Assembly: GCA_037447605.1 (NCBI GenBank)
Contig: CM074811.1
Coordinates: forward strand, 890,757-954,756
DNA from: Zygnema circumcarinatum
Lineage: Eukaryota > Streptophyta > Zygnematophyceae > Zygnematales > Zygnemataceae
Reading direction: 5' to 3'
DNA: 64,000 bases
The notes beneath the pieces were generated by a model. The model saw only the letters and a list, made by a program, of their open reading frames with translations, did not search any database and was not told where the DNA came from. How positions within the stretch are numbered: the stretch's first letter is position 1; each line of letters starts with the position of its first letter. The translations under genes and the position numbers were made by a program. Below, in pieces: positions 10,169-21,700 of the stretch.

Positions 10169-13100
10169 TCACGGGGCTGCATGCCCTAACTGTGCATAAT
10201 GGCACTCTACCTGCAGCCGTTGATGCAGAGGCGCCTTCCCCATCAACCCCTTCTCAATGTCACTTTCAAGCTCCCGCAGCGGCACCGCTACAAAGAAGTC
10301 TTTGATGAACTGCCCACATATCTTCATTGGCAATAAGGCTTCGTCAACCGGCTGCTCGGTCACCTCCAAAACAAAGTCCTCCCTGACTGTAAGTTCCCCG
10401 AGACTCACTTCAACTTCCGGTTCTTTCTGGTTGAGACAAGCACTCTCGGGTTCTGAAGGAGCGGCAGCTTCACAAGCACACTTCGCGCCTTTGGACGAGG
10501 GAGGAGCAGGAGTGGGGCTTATCCGAGAAAGAGAAGTCCCGGAATCGAATCGAATAATATAAGCTTGCTTGCATCCCTCATAAAGCCTCTCCCCAAGAGT
10601 GTCCACTATGTAACACCTATCCGCTTCCAACACCAGAACAAAGAAATGGTCGTTCCAGCTGAGAATATAGACTCCCGAGCCTGCATTAGAAATCTCTTCC
10701 CAAATTGACTCGAAAGACATAGCACAGTCCAAGAAACTGAGGCTTTCCATCAATTCGGTCGGCCCACCCGCCTGCTCCTTCACTGCAGGTCGAAAGAAAC
10801 CCACAAAGGACCTCTCTGATAATAACTGCAGACTTCCATTCCTTGCCTCCACTACTGTCTCCAAATCAAAATGCTTGTCTGCAAACCTCACTTTATACGC
10901 CTCCACTTCACACAATCTCCTCCATTCTGCAGACCCCTCCTTGATAATATCGTCAAACTCAGCTTTGCTGGGCATGGTCGAATTGGACAGTAGCCATTCT
11001 GCCAAAATGGCCACTAGAGCCGCACAGGCACCTTCTCCTGCAGCACTCTCGTGGCATTGGTCGATTCCCGCAAAAAAGACATCTGTGTTCAATTTCACCC
11101 CTCCGTCGCGGCTAATCACCTCTCTTCTCTCCCACTTTCCTACACTAAACGCTTCACCAAAGACACTGCTCACAAGGTCATTCATGCTCTGAGAATGTGC
11201 CGTCCTCTGCAGGAACAACAAGAGAGAAGGGATTGATGTCAGATGAGCAGAATTCCACAAAAAACATCGATGGAATTCACCTGCTACGCAATTTATGGAG
11301 TAAGCCTGGATTTTCCGCCATCAGGCGAAAGGTAGATACTCACACTAAGCTTCTGCAGATGGAGTGGATGCTCCGCCTCTGCCTCCTCCGCCTTCCTCCT
11401 GTCCCAGTCAATCTCATCTCCTCCATCCTCCCCATAGGCCTTGTTCAAGAGAGGCTCCTCCATAGCCTTTGGAGACCTATTCCCCAACTTTCTCTTCCCT
11501 ATGATAGCCCAAGCACCCGTGCTTACGGGCATTTTCAAGGAAAGCCCGCCGGCAATTCCAGAACGCCCCTCAGGGCCATCCTCTGAGTCTGATAATGAAT
11601 CTTGATCCATCTGAAGAGTTGGGCTTGCAAGAACGTCCTGAGGAAGGGCCTTTGAAGCTGCACTAAACGATAAACTCATTCCAAAAAATCGGCGACTAGC
11701 TTGCGCCTGCTGCTGGGATGGGGGAGGGGGAGATGGAGGGACAGTAGACGTCGATGCATCATCCTCTGAAGAGGACGACTCAGATCTAATCATGGCGCTC
11801 ATCTTTGGAGTGTCAGGACTGCTTAAATGATCCTTTGATGCAGTCGGAAGGAGGGCTGGGATCGGCAAGTCATTCTGCACAGCAAGATTGACTCCCACAA
11901 TTCGTCCATATCGCAGTGCATCATCGTTTTCACAGTCATCATCCTCGGTCTCATCCCCCGTGTATTGAGAAGAGCCCACTGACAAATCCAAGGCATCTAG
12001 GAGGCGCTTCTGATCACCCTGACTTGCAAGATTCTCCTTCCCTGTATTCCTCCCTCTCGATAAAAAGCTCCCCAAAGCAAGCCTTGACACTGCTGGCTTT
12101 GAAGCGCCCTTATCCTTCTCAGCAAGCGGCTTTTCTGACAGTTCCTTCTCCCTGCTTCCTTCATCTGCTTCCTCTGGGTCATCATCAAGTAGCGGTAGAA
12201 GCAGAGGCTTCGCCTTTCCAGAACTAAATGGGCCACCTGGCGGAGGTGCTGTCCCTGCCAATGTACATTCCACTACGGACCCCACAGAGTATGCGCGAGT
12301 CGGATGGGCATCCATCACATCTGCATCATCGCATACATCTTCAAGCCGAAGTGTGACCTGAGAAGGGATCACAAGCACCAATGGTCAGTTTTAGCGTCTC
12401 ACTTTTTAACAGTCGATAGCCACGTGCACAATGAATTCGTAGAGCCTAGTAAGTAGAACACCAGGCTTGCACCCCTGCGGATAGTTCTCAAAGCTTCATC
12501 AATCAAATATGCCGCCTGTTTGAAATAGACAAGCTGAGAAACAAAGAGGAGTTCGATCCTTACCATCAAAGACCCAACAGTTTCGGCTCCTCCCTCGCCT
12601 TTGCTGACGGGAAAAATCTCTGTCCTCTTCGCAAGTTCAGAGAGACCCGCAAAATTCGCGAGGTCCACCACCACTGTCCCCATGGTAACGGGCTTGTCTA
12701 CTGCTGTGCCTATCACCTGTAAGAATGAACGAAGAATAAGTCAGGAAAAATGCGTTTGATGAAGGTTAAACGAGCTTCAGCAAAACATTTTGCTATCCGA
12801 AACTTTTCCTTCTAGGTCAAGCAACATTCGATGGAAATTCGCGAATGTTAAAGCTCCATAAAAAAACCGTCACAAAGAATAAGAAAACTCTCTCGTCTCA
12901 CCTTCCGCAGCACGAAATGCACCTCCCATGACTGAAATGAAACTTCTCGGTGGTCTCCAGTCCCCTTCACTGACTGCACCAGAAGGCATTCGTTCTGAAA
13001 ATCTTCATCCCATAGAATAAGGTCCCCTGAAGGCTGCAGGGCTGTCTTTCCCCTCTTCAAACTCTTCCGCAGATTGATGAAGGACGACGATGGTTTCGGC

Positions 13101-13258
13101 CCCTTCCATTTCACATCCACATAGAAACTCACACCTTCTCCCTCCTCTGGAGCCAACATCATCATCGCCCCTCGGAACTCGTGAACTGTGAGCAAAACCG
13201 CCACCCTTTTGTTCATCACTGCCGGGCGGGAGGGCCATCTCATAATTGTAATGGGCAT
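10169..13258 (-). CDS. plant C2 NT-type domain protein (EEIG1/EHBP1-like N-terminus)
   Basis: Four exons on the minus strand: 13258-12902, 12716-12564, 12357-11344, 11206-10169, all in phase 0, giving 853 residues. Residues about 10-185 form the NT-C2 fold: MRWPSRPAV, VDVKWKGPK, LRKSLKRG, LWDEDFQNEC, then GTVVVDLANFAGL and VTLRLED. This C2 variant is thought to bind membranes or partner proteins. Residues 205-490 are acidic and serine/proline-rich, likely disordered. The last 330 residues match the conserved C-terminal region of Arabidopsis proteins such as At3g11760: KWERREVISRDG, VFFAGIDQCHESAAGEGACAA, FADKHFDLET, YILSWNDHFFVL, DTLGERLYEGC and LHQRLQVECHY. The biochemical role is not established. 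The start was chosen because MPITIMRW aligns with the family start. Confidence 0.88.
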
Positions 13259-15513
13259 CCCGATAACTGTTCTTGTCTCTTGTATAGAGCTGTTTAACGA
13301 GCACGGGTTTAGAAGGCAAAGCTGCCTGATGTATGACCTGCAATAAAGCAGCAAATATTCCTTCAATCAGCCTCATGTGAAACAAGCAGGGCCATGAGTA
13401 GACAAGACACAGGAGGGGTGACGTACTCCTGGGACCCTTCAAAGTGCAAACCGTTTGCAAAAGGCTTCCGGCAGAATACAAACGCACGGAGCTTTGCAGG
13501 TATGATTGAACGATATCTATGACGTGCAATGTTACCCCTATGGAGCAGTCTCGGGACTTAATGAATGTCAAGTCCTAATGCACATTCAAGACAGAAAACA
13601 AGTCCTATTACGAACCCTCCGCGGTACAGCTCCAAAGCCGTGCTAGATTTTAGAGTCCACGAAGTACCCTTTAACAAAAGAAAACATAATATATTCCTGA
13701 CCAGACTGATCAGCCTGTTTATCAGTCCTACAATCCAATTCGTTCTTCTAATCAAGAGAATCAATACGAACAGCTGCTCTAATCCACCCCGGCCTCCTGA
13801 ACCACTGGAGGAACAGTTGGAACACAACAATTATTATCCACTTTCTGCAGAACATCAATCCACAGCAGTATCATATTGAAGGTGACGAACATTGATCCAG
13901 AGATGGCGCCTACTGTTACGATAAAGCCAAATACTGCCACATTACTCAATATTGCAGCACTGCCAAAAGTTGAATAACCGGTGATGTCTTCAAAACCTAC
14001 GAATCTCCACCTATCAAGCATTCCTGATCCAATTTTGATGCATACGCGCTATATAAGCAGGCTTCCAACTGCAACAATCCTGCACAGGCCATTCAACTCA
14101 CCTTTAAAAAACTAGCGAAAGACGATTCCAAGAACCAAAACTGATGAATAAATACTCGCCCGAAGAACGATACACTCCTAAAATCCTACGCCGAGTTCTT
14201 GCTTCTCCCGCAAGAAACCGCGTGCTGATTCAGGCGACCGTCCCTTACAGGCAATCAGTAGGGCTTGGCAGCCATGGCTGACCTGCAGGGAAGCAGGGAC
14301 CTGCAGTCAAGGCAGGCAGGCAGAGAGCACCTTCTCCTGCAACATCACTTCGGTCCGTATGTAGACTCCTGCAGCCGCAAAATTAATTATGTTCCGGATG
14401 TCTGCACATAACGTACGAAAACGAGTCGCAGTACGGATAGTTATGTACGAACGGTTGAACTTGTACAGCGGAACGGGTTGTCCCACTTGGTGCTGAGCTG
14501 GAAGTCGCGACAAAAATCGATATCTTGGATGAGGATTTCGTACAGGAATTTGAAAACTATATCCGTACGGATAAACAAAAAACCCGTCGGTACAAAAGTT
14601 TGGAACTACACGAGAAGCCCAAGTTCCCGTCGTCAGCCATTCAGAATACAGAGTGCCTGTCGCATGGAAGTCGCAGAAATATTCGACCAATCAGATGCGT
14701 CAGCGACAAATCGGTCGCCAATCAGACGATGCTTTCTCGCTTCTTTCAATGGCCAGTCAAGGAGAGTCGCTGATAGGTGACTTCCAAAGAGAACAAGTAC
14801 GTCTCCCCGAAGAAATTTGTCGACAAGTGGTACTAGTTTCATGTTCAGTGCGGCGAGCTGAGCCCGGCCGCTTGAACGGTCAGCTGGCCAGGTGGCGTGT
14901 GGGGCCCGCCACTTCCCCCCTTTCCCCGCCCCCCCGGACGGCGGCGCGCGGTCGCCTCCGACTGGCCCGCCAGATACGGTCAAAAGTGTACGGTCACTTG
15001 GACTGGAGGCACCACGGACGGCTGCGGTGCTTCCTCCAGCACACGTGCCTTTCCCTCATTACCGCTTGCACGCAACTTGCGCTGTTCCATGAGCCGTTTA
15101 ACTCTGTGCCCTTATGGGGACTTAAATTCAGCAGTGTGTCGCTAGTCCTGCCGCCCGCGTCACCTGACTGCTGCTTTCAGTGAATGTTACCAAAAAAAGT
15201 TTAGCGCTGACACTGCCCGGCCTTGACATGTCGGCGCATGCCACGTGGCATCCTGTCGCGGCAACCACGTCACATCGATCTCAATCTGTCAGGCGGTTCG
15301 TACGATTCCAAATCCTCGTTCAAAACGCACCGTACATGTGTGTCGGAAGGCGACAGTCTTGGCAGGAAGCGAGATCGCGCCTGGCCGCCAATCAGGACGA
15401 AGGGCAGGTGCGTGTTCGTACAGAAACATGCGGACAAAAATATGTACGACTGACACGCTCATGTGAGTCCCGACCAAGTCGCCTCGTGAGCATCTCCGAC
15501 GTTCTTGAAATTA
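13259..15513. other. upstream region of the C2 gene; small hydrophobic frame; GTACGG-rich spacer
   Basis: On the minus strand, 14021-13779 reads as an 80-residue frame with two hydrophobic stretches (AAILSNVAVFGFIVTVGAIS and FVTFNMILLWIDV); it could be a small membrane protein or a chance frame in the 5' region. From about 14390 to 15470 the sequence is rich in GTACGG/CCGTAC words with GC-rich patches. No other coding region is supported. Confidence 0.35.
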
Positions 15514-15752
15514 GGGGGAGTCAGACTTAGCACATGGCCAAATGAATTTAGTACGCCTATCGGGCGAATCAAGCATTGACTGGGTACGCATTTCGATACG
15601 GCTGGGTTCGGCGGAGCCGCGGATCCCGACCGGAGCCGCGGATCCCGACCGGAGCCGCGGATCCCGACCCGGAATACGTACACGAAACTTTTGACTTTTA
15701 GTATACTAAATTCAGGAAATTAGTACGCTCCGGGCTGAGTCTGAGCCTCCCC
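15514..15752 (+). mobile_element. MITE copy A (GGGGGAGTCAGAC ends, TA target)
   Basis: A 239-bp element starting GGGGGAGTCAGACTT and ending with the inverse GTCTGAGCCTCCCC, with TA on both flanks. It contains TAGTACGCC, GCATTGACTGGGTACGCATT, a GGATCCCG block and CGTACACGAAAC, all shared with copies B and C. Inside, a 19-bp unit (CGGAGCCGCGGATCCCGAC) is exactly triplicated at 15612-15668; the other copies have it once. No coding capacity. Confidence 0.75.
15612..15668 (+). repeat. exact 3 x 19-bp tandem repeat inside MITE copy A
   Basis: Three perfect copies of CGGAGCCGCGGATCCCGAC at 15612, 15631 and 15650. The related MITE copies at 16882 and 17099 carry only one diverged copy, so the expansion is specific to this insertion and recent. 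Confidence 0.9.
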
Positions 15753-15754
15753 TA

Positions 15755-16880
15755 ATAATTCCTCGTATTTTTAGTGCTGCCTGCCGCCTTCACGGCTTGA
15801 GGTACTCTCGGTTTGTTTGCCATTTGAAACGAGCACAGATTAAACTAGATCGAAAGAGATGAAATTATAAGAAATAATGGCTTTACATCAGCCAAAAGGC
15901 TTTGCTTCACTTTCAAACAAGATAGAGAATCCGCGAAGTTGAAAAGCAGGTGCTGCCTACAATGGAAGAAGTTCGAAGTTTCTGAAACGTTTCTTTCAAA
16001 AGGACCTGCTGCAGTTCTTGCTGACCGAGTACGCTCTGTTGGAAGAGGAAAAGGAACAAATTTTTTTTTTTTTTTTTGGTTAATGATGGCTCTGATAGTG
16101 ACGATCTACAATTAGTTGGAAAGTCCCCTGCCTCTGAAGACAAAGTCACAGATTCTTTGCTAAAAAAAAAAAAAACTAAACTAACTACAACTATAACTAT
16201 ATATATATGTTATTACTATAACTTTGGGAGCTTCTTTGCACAGCGAGGCAGCGAGACAAAATATATAGCAGCTGTTTTTCTTTCGTTTACGGTATTTATA
16301 AACGCAAATTGCTCATCTTGTTTTTAGGTGACTGGTGAATAATAATAATAACAATAGTAGGTCTTTCGCACTTTCGCTCTTGGTTTTGGAAAGACAAATT
16401 AAATTTCTCTCCTAGAGCTAAATCTAATTGCAAAGCAGCCAAAGCTATATACTCTTTGCTTCGCTACTGCGCACTTCAAAGCCTAATTTTTTGGTCCTTA
16501 AAAAGCTGCTGCTTCTCCTCGCATTATTCCTTCGAAGGCCACTTTTTGCTTCTGCAAATTTTTTTAGGGTTTGATACTTATTTTCTTTAGTCGGACCGTG
16601 CAAGGAGCAAGAAAGACTCTCTGTACGGCTCTTCTCTCCCACTGACACTCCCACTGAGCACCGCCATGGCTCCCTAAACCCTAAAAACCCTCCTGCTCAC
16701 CGACCTTCCAAGGCAGATCTGACCGTTTGCCGTACATCATCACCAAAACCAGGCCCACCTCATAGTCACAATTTGCGAAATTCGTGGTTGCCTCTAGAGC
16801 CGTGTTGTTGTTGGGCCTAGAAGCAACATGCCACTCACGCCCTTTCTTTCGTGCCTATGTCATTTGCGGTCCATTCACAT
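15755..16880. other. intergenic, no supported gene
   Basis: Contains T- and A-homopolymers (16062-16077, 16162-16173), short TAT repeats near 16200 and a plant telo-box-like CCCTAAACCCTAAAAACCCT at 16673-16692. I see no exon-like coding pattern on either strand. Confidence 0.5.
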
Positions 16881-16881
16881 T

Positions 16882-17093
16882 AGGGGGAGTCAGACCTTGA
16901 CCAGGGCCAAATCAATTTCGTAAGCCTGTCGGGGCGAATTAAGCATTGGCTAGGTACTGTACGCATTTCGGTACGGCTATGTACGGCGAAGCCGCGGATC
17001 CCGATCCGGAATTCGTACACGAAACAAGTGACTTTTAGTACAGTACAAGGAATTCGGGAATTTTTTAAGCGATGGTCAATGTCTGACTCCCCC
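16882..17093 (+). mobile_element. MITE copy B
   Basis: A 212-bp copy in the same orientation as copy A, with terminal GGGGGAGTCAGAC and TGTCTGACTCCCCC and TA flanks at 16880-16881 and 17094-17095. The interior matches copy A (GCATTGGCTAGGTACTG, GCATTTCGGTACGGCT, GCCGCGGATCCCGATCCGGAA, CGTACACGAAAC). No open frame of note. Confidence 0.78.
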
Positions 17094-17098
17094 TATTA

Positions 17099-17297
17099 GG
17101 GGGGGTCAGACATTGACCATGGCCGTACTAAATTCCCGAGTTTAGTATTACTATCAAGTTTTCGTGTTACGAATGCCGGTTCGTGATCCGAAGCTCCGCC
17201 GGACATAGCCGTACCGAAATGCGTACCTAGCCAATGCCTAATTCGCCCGGAGGGCGTACTAAATTCACTTGGCCATATGCTAAGTCTGAACACCCCC
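17099..17297 (-). mobile_element. MITE copy C, inverted next to copy B
   Basis: A 199-bp copy in the opposite orientation, separated from copy B by five bases. It starts GGGGGGGTCAGACATTGACC and ends AAGTCTGAACACCCCC. Its interior is the inverse of copy B: AGCCGTACCGAAATGCGTAC and CCTAGCCAATGCCTAATTCG. The head-to-head pair can fold into a hairpin of about 200 bp per arm. Confidence 0.75.
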
Positions 17298-18475
17298 ACT
17301 TTGTTGACTGTATTAGCTTGTCGTTGAGCGCCGTGACCGAAGGGAACAAGCGACGGCGCTCGGCAGCTGTGTCGGGAGTGCAACCGCTTTAACTGCTCGC
17401 TTTAACTTATTTTGTCGCTTAGCGCGCCCCGCTGCATCCCGGGAGGCGGAACACGCCAAGTGGAAGATTATTGGTGTACGAACAATCTCGAACGGACACT
17501 TGTTCTCTCGAGCTAGGCTTGTGCGGCTGATGAGAGAGCGCCACGTGTATATTCGTACGGTAACCGCCGCCAAGTCGGCCGGCAGCCAACAATCGACCTT
17601 GCGTGCGTTTTCGTCCTCAGCAAGTACTGAAGATTTTTTCCTCCAATTTCCGGTACGTACGGTGGTAACTCCTTTTCCTTTCACCGGAAGGACCTTTTGT
17701 GAGCGGTTGGCTCCTCGTGGTTCCCCATGTTGTTGTTGAACATAAGATGGCGCCGCCATGCGTGAGACCAATGCCTCTTGTATTTCTGAGTCTGACACGC
17801 GCTGATGTCAACCTCACGGGACCCGATTCAGTTAAACAACACATCTTAGGAAGAATTTCTGTTGCAAAATTTCCTTTAAACTACTTAACTACTTAATGTT
17901 GTTATTCTTGTTTCTGTGGTTGTTGTGGTTTCTGTTGTTCTTACTTAAAGTTTTCTTGAAAATGTATGCGTTTCAATTTGAAGTTTAAGCTTCTTCCCTC
18001 GTTTCAGCTGCTGCAGCCACCCAGCTGAAGCACGTCCCCTTCTGCCGAACAGGCTGTAAAGAAGCAATCAGTGAACCTAGCTCTGCCGGTAAGTAAAAAG
18101 GTGGGAGCTCCTCTGTCCTTTGCAGTACAGGAAGAGGGAAACTGCACCGACGTCAGAAACGTGCATCGTTTTCAAAAAAACGTCAAAAAGTTGCTAGCTT
18201 CAGTCACTGTACAAGGGCTGCGTGCCACCACCGACCACCACCAACTACAACGAGCAGCCCGAAAAAATTCCGCTTCAATACCGAAAGGAAAAAGAATTAC
18301 TTGAGAGAGAGACAGAGCTTCAGCCCTGCCCTTGCCGCTCCTACTCTATTACAACTCTATACAGCAAATATCCAAGAAAAAACTTGTAATCCCCTTATAA
18401 CCAAACCTTAATATTGCCAGAAGTAAAAAAAAAAAAAAAAAAGCCGGTGGGGAGGGGGGGGAAAGGAAATTAGGG
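17298..18475. other. intergenic with GTACGG words, a retroelement tail copy and possible exons
   Basis: GTACGG-type words occur at 17470-17660 and a dispersed retroelement tail lies at 17717-17776. At 18008-18088 on the plus strand a stretch framed by TTTCAG and GTAAGT reads AAATQLKHVPFCRTGCKEA, followed after another acceptor-like TTTGCAG at 18116-18122 by a basic frame. This could be part of a short plus-strand gene, but I cannot place a start or identify it. Confidence 0.3.
17717..17776 (+). repeat. dispersed retroelement 3'-tail repeat, copy 4
   Basis: It begins GTGGTTCCCCATG, followed by repeated TGTTG, then CGCCATGCGTGAGACCAATG, as in the copies at 1160 and 51685. It is diverged in the middle. 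There is no coding content. Confidence 0.6.
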
Positions 18476-18666
18476 TCAGCTGTATTGCGCCCTCGGTCTG
18501 GTTCGAACCGGCGTCCTCCAGAGGCGGAGCAGCCACTCGTTGAGAGTGCGCGCACTCGCCATGAGGAAGTTGAAAAAGGAGCCCGGCCAGTACGCGGGGT
18601 GGAGCACGCGGAACCCTAAACTTATCAAGTTTCGAAACCGCCGACCCACCTGCAAGCAGAGGAGAG

Positions 18667-18711
<45 letters not shown>

Positions 18712-21700
18712 CAGAATAGCACCACAGTTTATTAATGCAACGCAGAGACATATATGCAATAAGAAGGAACGTGCAAGGGGGATTTTGGTTGCAACCCTAA
18801 ACACTAAAAAATGAACTCCTTGATTGTTCTCTTCTTTACCATAAGGATGGAACCTTTTCTTTCTGGACATGGGCTACAAAGAAGAACAAGTCCATCCTAC
18901 TTCGTGAAACGGAAGACAAGGCCTTTCTTTTCATGCCCAATACTAGGGTTTTTAGGGTTTTTAACCTACGGTTTGCTGAGTTTCTTCAAATGATTCCATT
19001 AAAGCTAAATGCAAACTTGAGCGATTGATATGCTATTGCTTTTCGGAGACATATAAGGGAACATTGCCCGCATAAAAGGTTACCGGATAAAGGTAGTCGA
19101 GAGTCGCTCTCGCCGTGTGCCGGACGGCTCGTGTGGGGAAGAGGGGGCCGCCGGGGGAGGCCATGCTATAAAGGGCCACCTGCAGCCGGATGCTGCTCGT
19201 GGTTCTCATCTCAACACCTGCAAAAATTCGACCCTTCCTTTCAGTTACATTCTGTTACAAGCCGTTTTCCGTTCGCAGTCAAAGCAGGAAGGTTTGAATA
19301 GAAGGGATTGAACAACACGAGCGAGTGAAAACGGGAAGGGAGGATTAGTGTCGTGACGTGAAAATTTGACAGGAAAATCACAGTTTCCTGCTCTCCTTTA
19401 GCAGCTCCTGCCCCTCACTTCCCCCCCCCCCCCCTCCCTGTCTGTCACAGTCACCTGCCCCTTCCTCTCTGTCCAAATACTGCCCATTCTTCCACCCCCC
19501 CTCTCTCTCTCCCCCCTGTCTAGACACCTAACCTTTCGTCCCCTGCCCCCCCCCCTCCCTCTCTCTCTCTGTGTCGCAACGACCTTCCTCTTCCTCCCCT
19601 CCCTCTCTCAATCTCTCCCCCACTTGTCTGTCCCAACGATTGGCAGAAAGGACGAAAAAAGGATGGACACGCAGAAAGCCAAATTGCCCATTAACTATAC
19701 ATCATTTCATTAATCAAATTTCAGAGCGAATGCATAAAGAAATTGAAATATTTATGTGAATAAGGGCATAGTTCTAAACTGAAAAAGGGCAATGAAGTAG
19801 CAACCTTTAAGGGCACGCGAGCATTCCAGGAATCGGAGCAGCACAGGCTCCACTTTTATCTTTTGTAGCTGCTCCCTCCAAAGAGAAAAAGGAGAGAAAA
19901 TAAGAGAAAAAACGGAAAAGAAAAGCCAAAGACTTTGCAACACTTCGTCGTATTCAACACGGAAGGATCGAAAGCAGTATTTCAGTATAGTATTCGTTTC
20001 AGTATTTCCGTAGATGTCTACGCTTTTCCTCTCCCTCTCACATCAGCTAATATCAATACGGATGAGTAACAAACAATAAAAACATGTGTTGGTAGAAATT
20101 AAGGCCAAATAAACTTGGCTTAGTCATGCCAATGATGTTAATAGGGCCTTCAGAAGTTCAGGAAAGTAACTCTTTAGAAAAATAAGCAACTCTCATTCAG
20201 GATTATGGGCTTTTCAAAAACTATGAAGAACAAGAAAACCCCAAAATCCAAAAAAAACTTGGAATTTTTTGACCCAATCATAATATCGATCCCCGATCCC
20301 AAAATGGTCAAGTGACGGCGCTACCTGATTGGTCAATTCCGTCGCAAATACGTCAGAAGGGCCTCCAAGAAACGGATTTCCTACTGAGGGAGGAATGGAA
20401 GATATGAAGAGTTCCAGTTTATTCCCTGTTGGAAAGGGCAATACAAGATGAAAAAGAGAAAATGCATGCATGGAGCAGCAAGGCCAAAAGAGAGGGCGAG
20501 AGACAGGGGTGGGGGGGAAAGAGAAGGGGAAAGGGAAAGGGGAGGCGAGAGAGGGAGGGACGAGAGAGAAGGGGGGGAGAGACGGGGAGGGAGAGAGAGA
20601 GAGGGGGGAGAGTGGGGGGAACAGTGAGGGGGGAGAGAGAGAGGCAAGAGAGAGGGGAAAGAGAGAGGGGAGAGAAAGGGGAGAGAGAGAGGAGGGGAGA
20701 GAGAAAGGGGGAGAAGGGGGAGAGAGAGAAGAGGGAAGAACGAGGGGGAAAGAGAAAGAGGAAAGAGAGCGTGGGGAGAGAGTTAGGGGAGGAGAGAGAG
20801 AGGGAGAAAGAGAGGGAGAGGGCGAGGGAGCGGGAGACGGAGAGAGAGAAGGGAAGAGTGGGAGGGGGGGAGAAGGGGAGGAGAGGGGGGGAATGGAATA
20901 GCAACGAAGGTCCCCGGATGTGTCGAGAAGGAGAATCTCACCAGGTTCGTAAAAGAAGAAAAATCGACACAAGAGATGCACCAAATCCCTTCGCGCCTGC
21001 CCTTCAAAAAAAAGTGTCAACATTCAAATCTCAGAACCCTCCTTATTATGATTTTCCATATTCTGGCCAAGCACATAGCCTAACGAATAGAGCAGTACTG
21101 ACAGTAAGAGGAGAAAAACAAAATTTCCTCTGTACTAATGTTACCTAAAGCGACAGGTTTTGGTTATGGAAAGAGAGAGCGAGAGAAAGAGAGAGAGCGA
21201 GAGAAAGAGAGAGAGAGAGAGAGGAAAAGAGGGAGAGAGGAAAACTGAGGGGACAGAAGGGCAATAGAGAGCGCAAATATGAGAAAACAAGGGAAAAGTT
21301 GGGGACGAGAGAGGTAGAGTGAGGGGGAGTCATAACGGAACGGAACCCCCTCTCTCATGAGGGAATCATATATCGCCCCGAGAGTGAGAGAAATACTAAT
21401 AAGCTATTTAGCAATGTACTGGCAGCGAAATTCAAGGCCCACTCCCTATTTTGCTATCATACCTGAGCTGGCACTCTGTTTAATCGTGTTGGGAAGAATG
21501 AAACGTCATAGACTACAAACTGCACGCACACAAGAGAGAGAGAGTGAGAGAGAAAGAGGGAGAGTGTGGAAGAAAAAGAATGATGAAGTAACCGTGAAGG
21601 GAGAGGAAGAGTGAGTCTGTCAGAATAAACATGTGGAGGTGCCCCACTAAGCTCTCACTTAGCCACTGAACAGAATTCAGGTCCATTCATTCGGTCATAC

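Noticed and set aside
20429-21148. Long open frames of Glu/Arg/Gly (+) and Ser/Pro/Leu (-)
   Set aside because: They follow a pure purine/pyrimidine tract with no stop codons by composition and lie mostly in an intron; only short in-phase pieces on the minus strand are exons.
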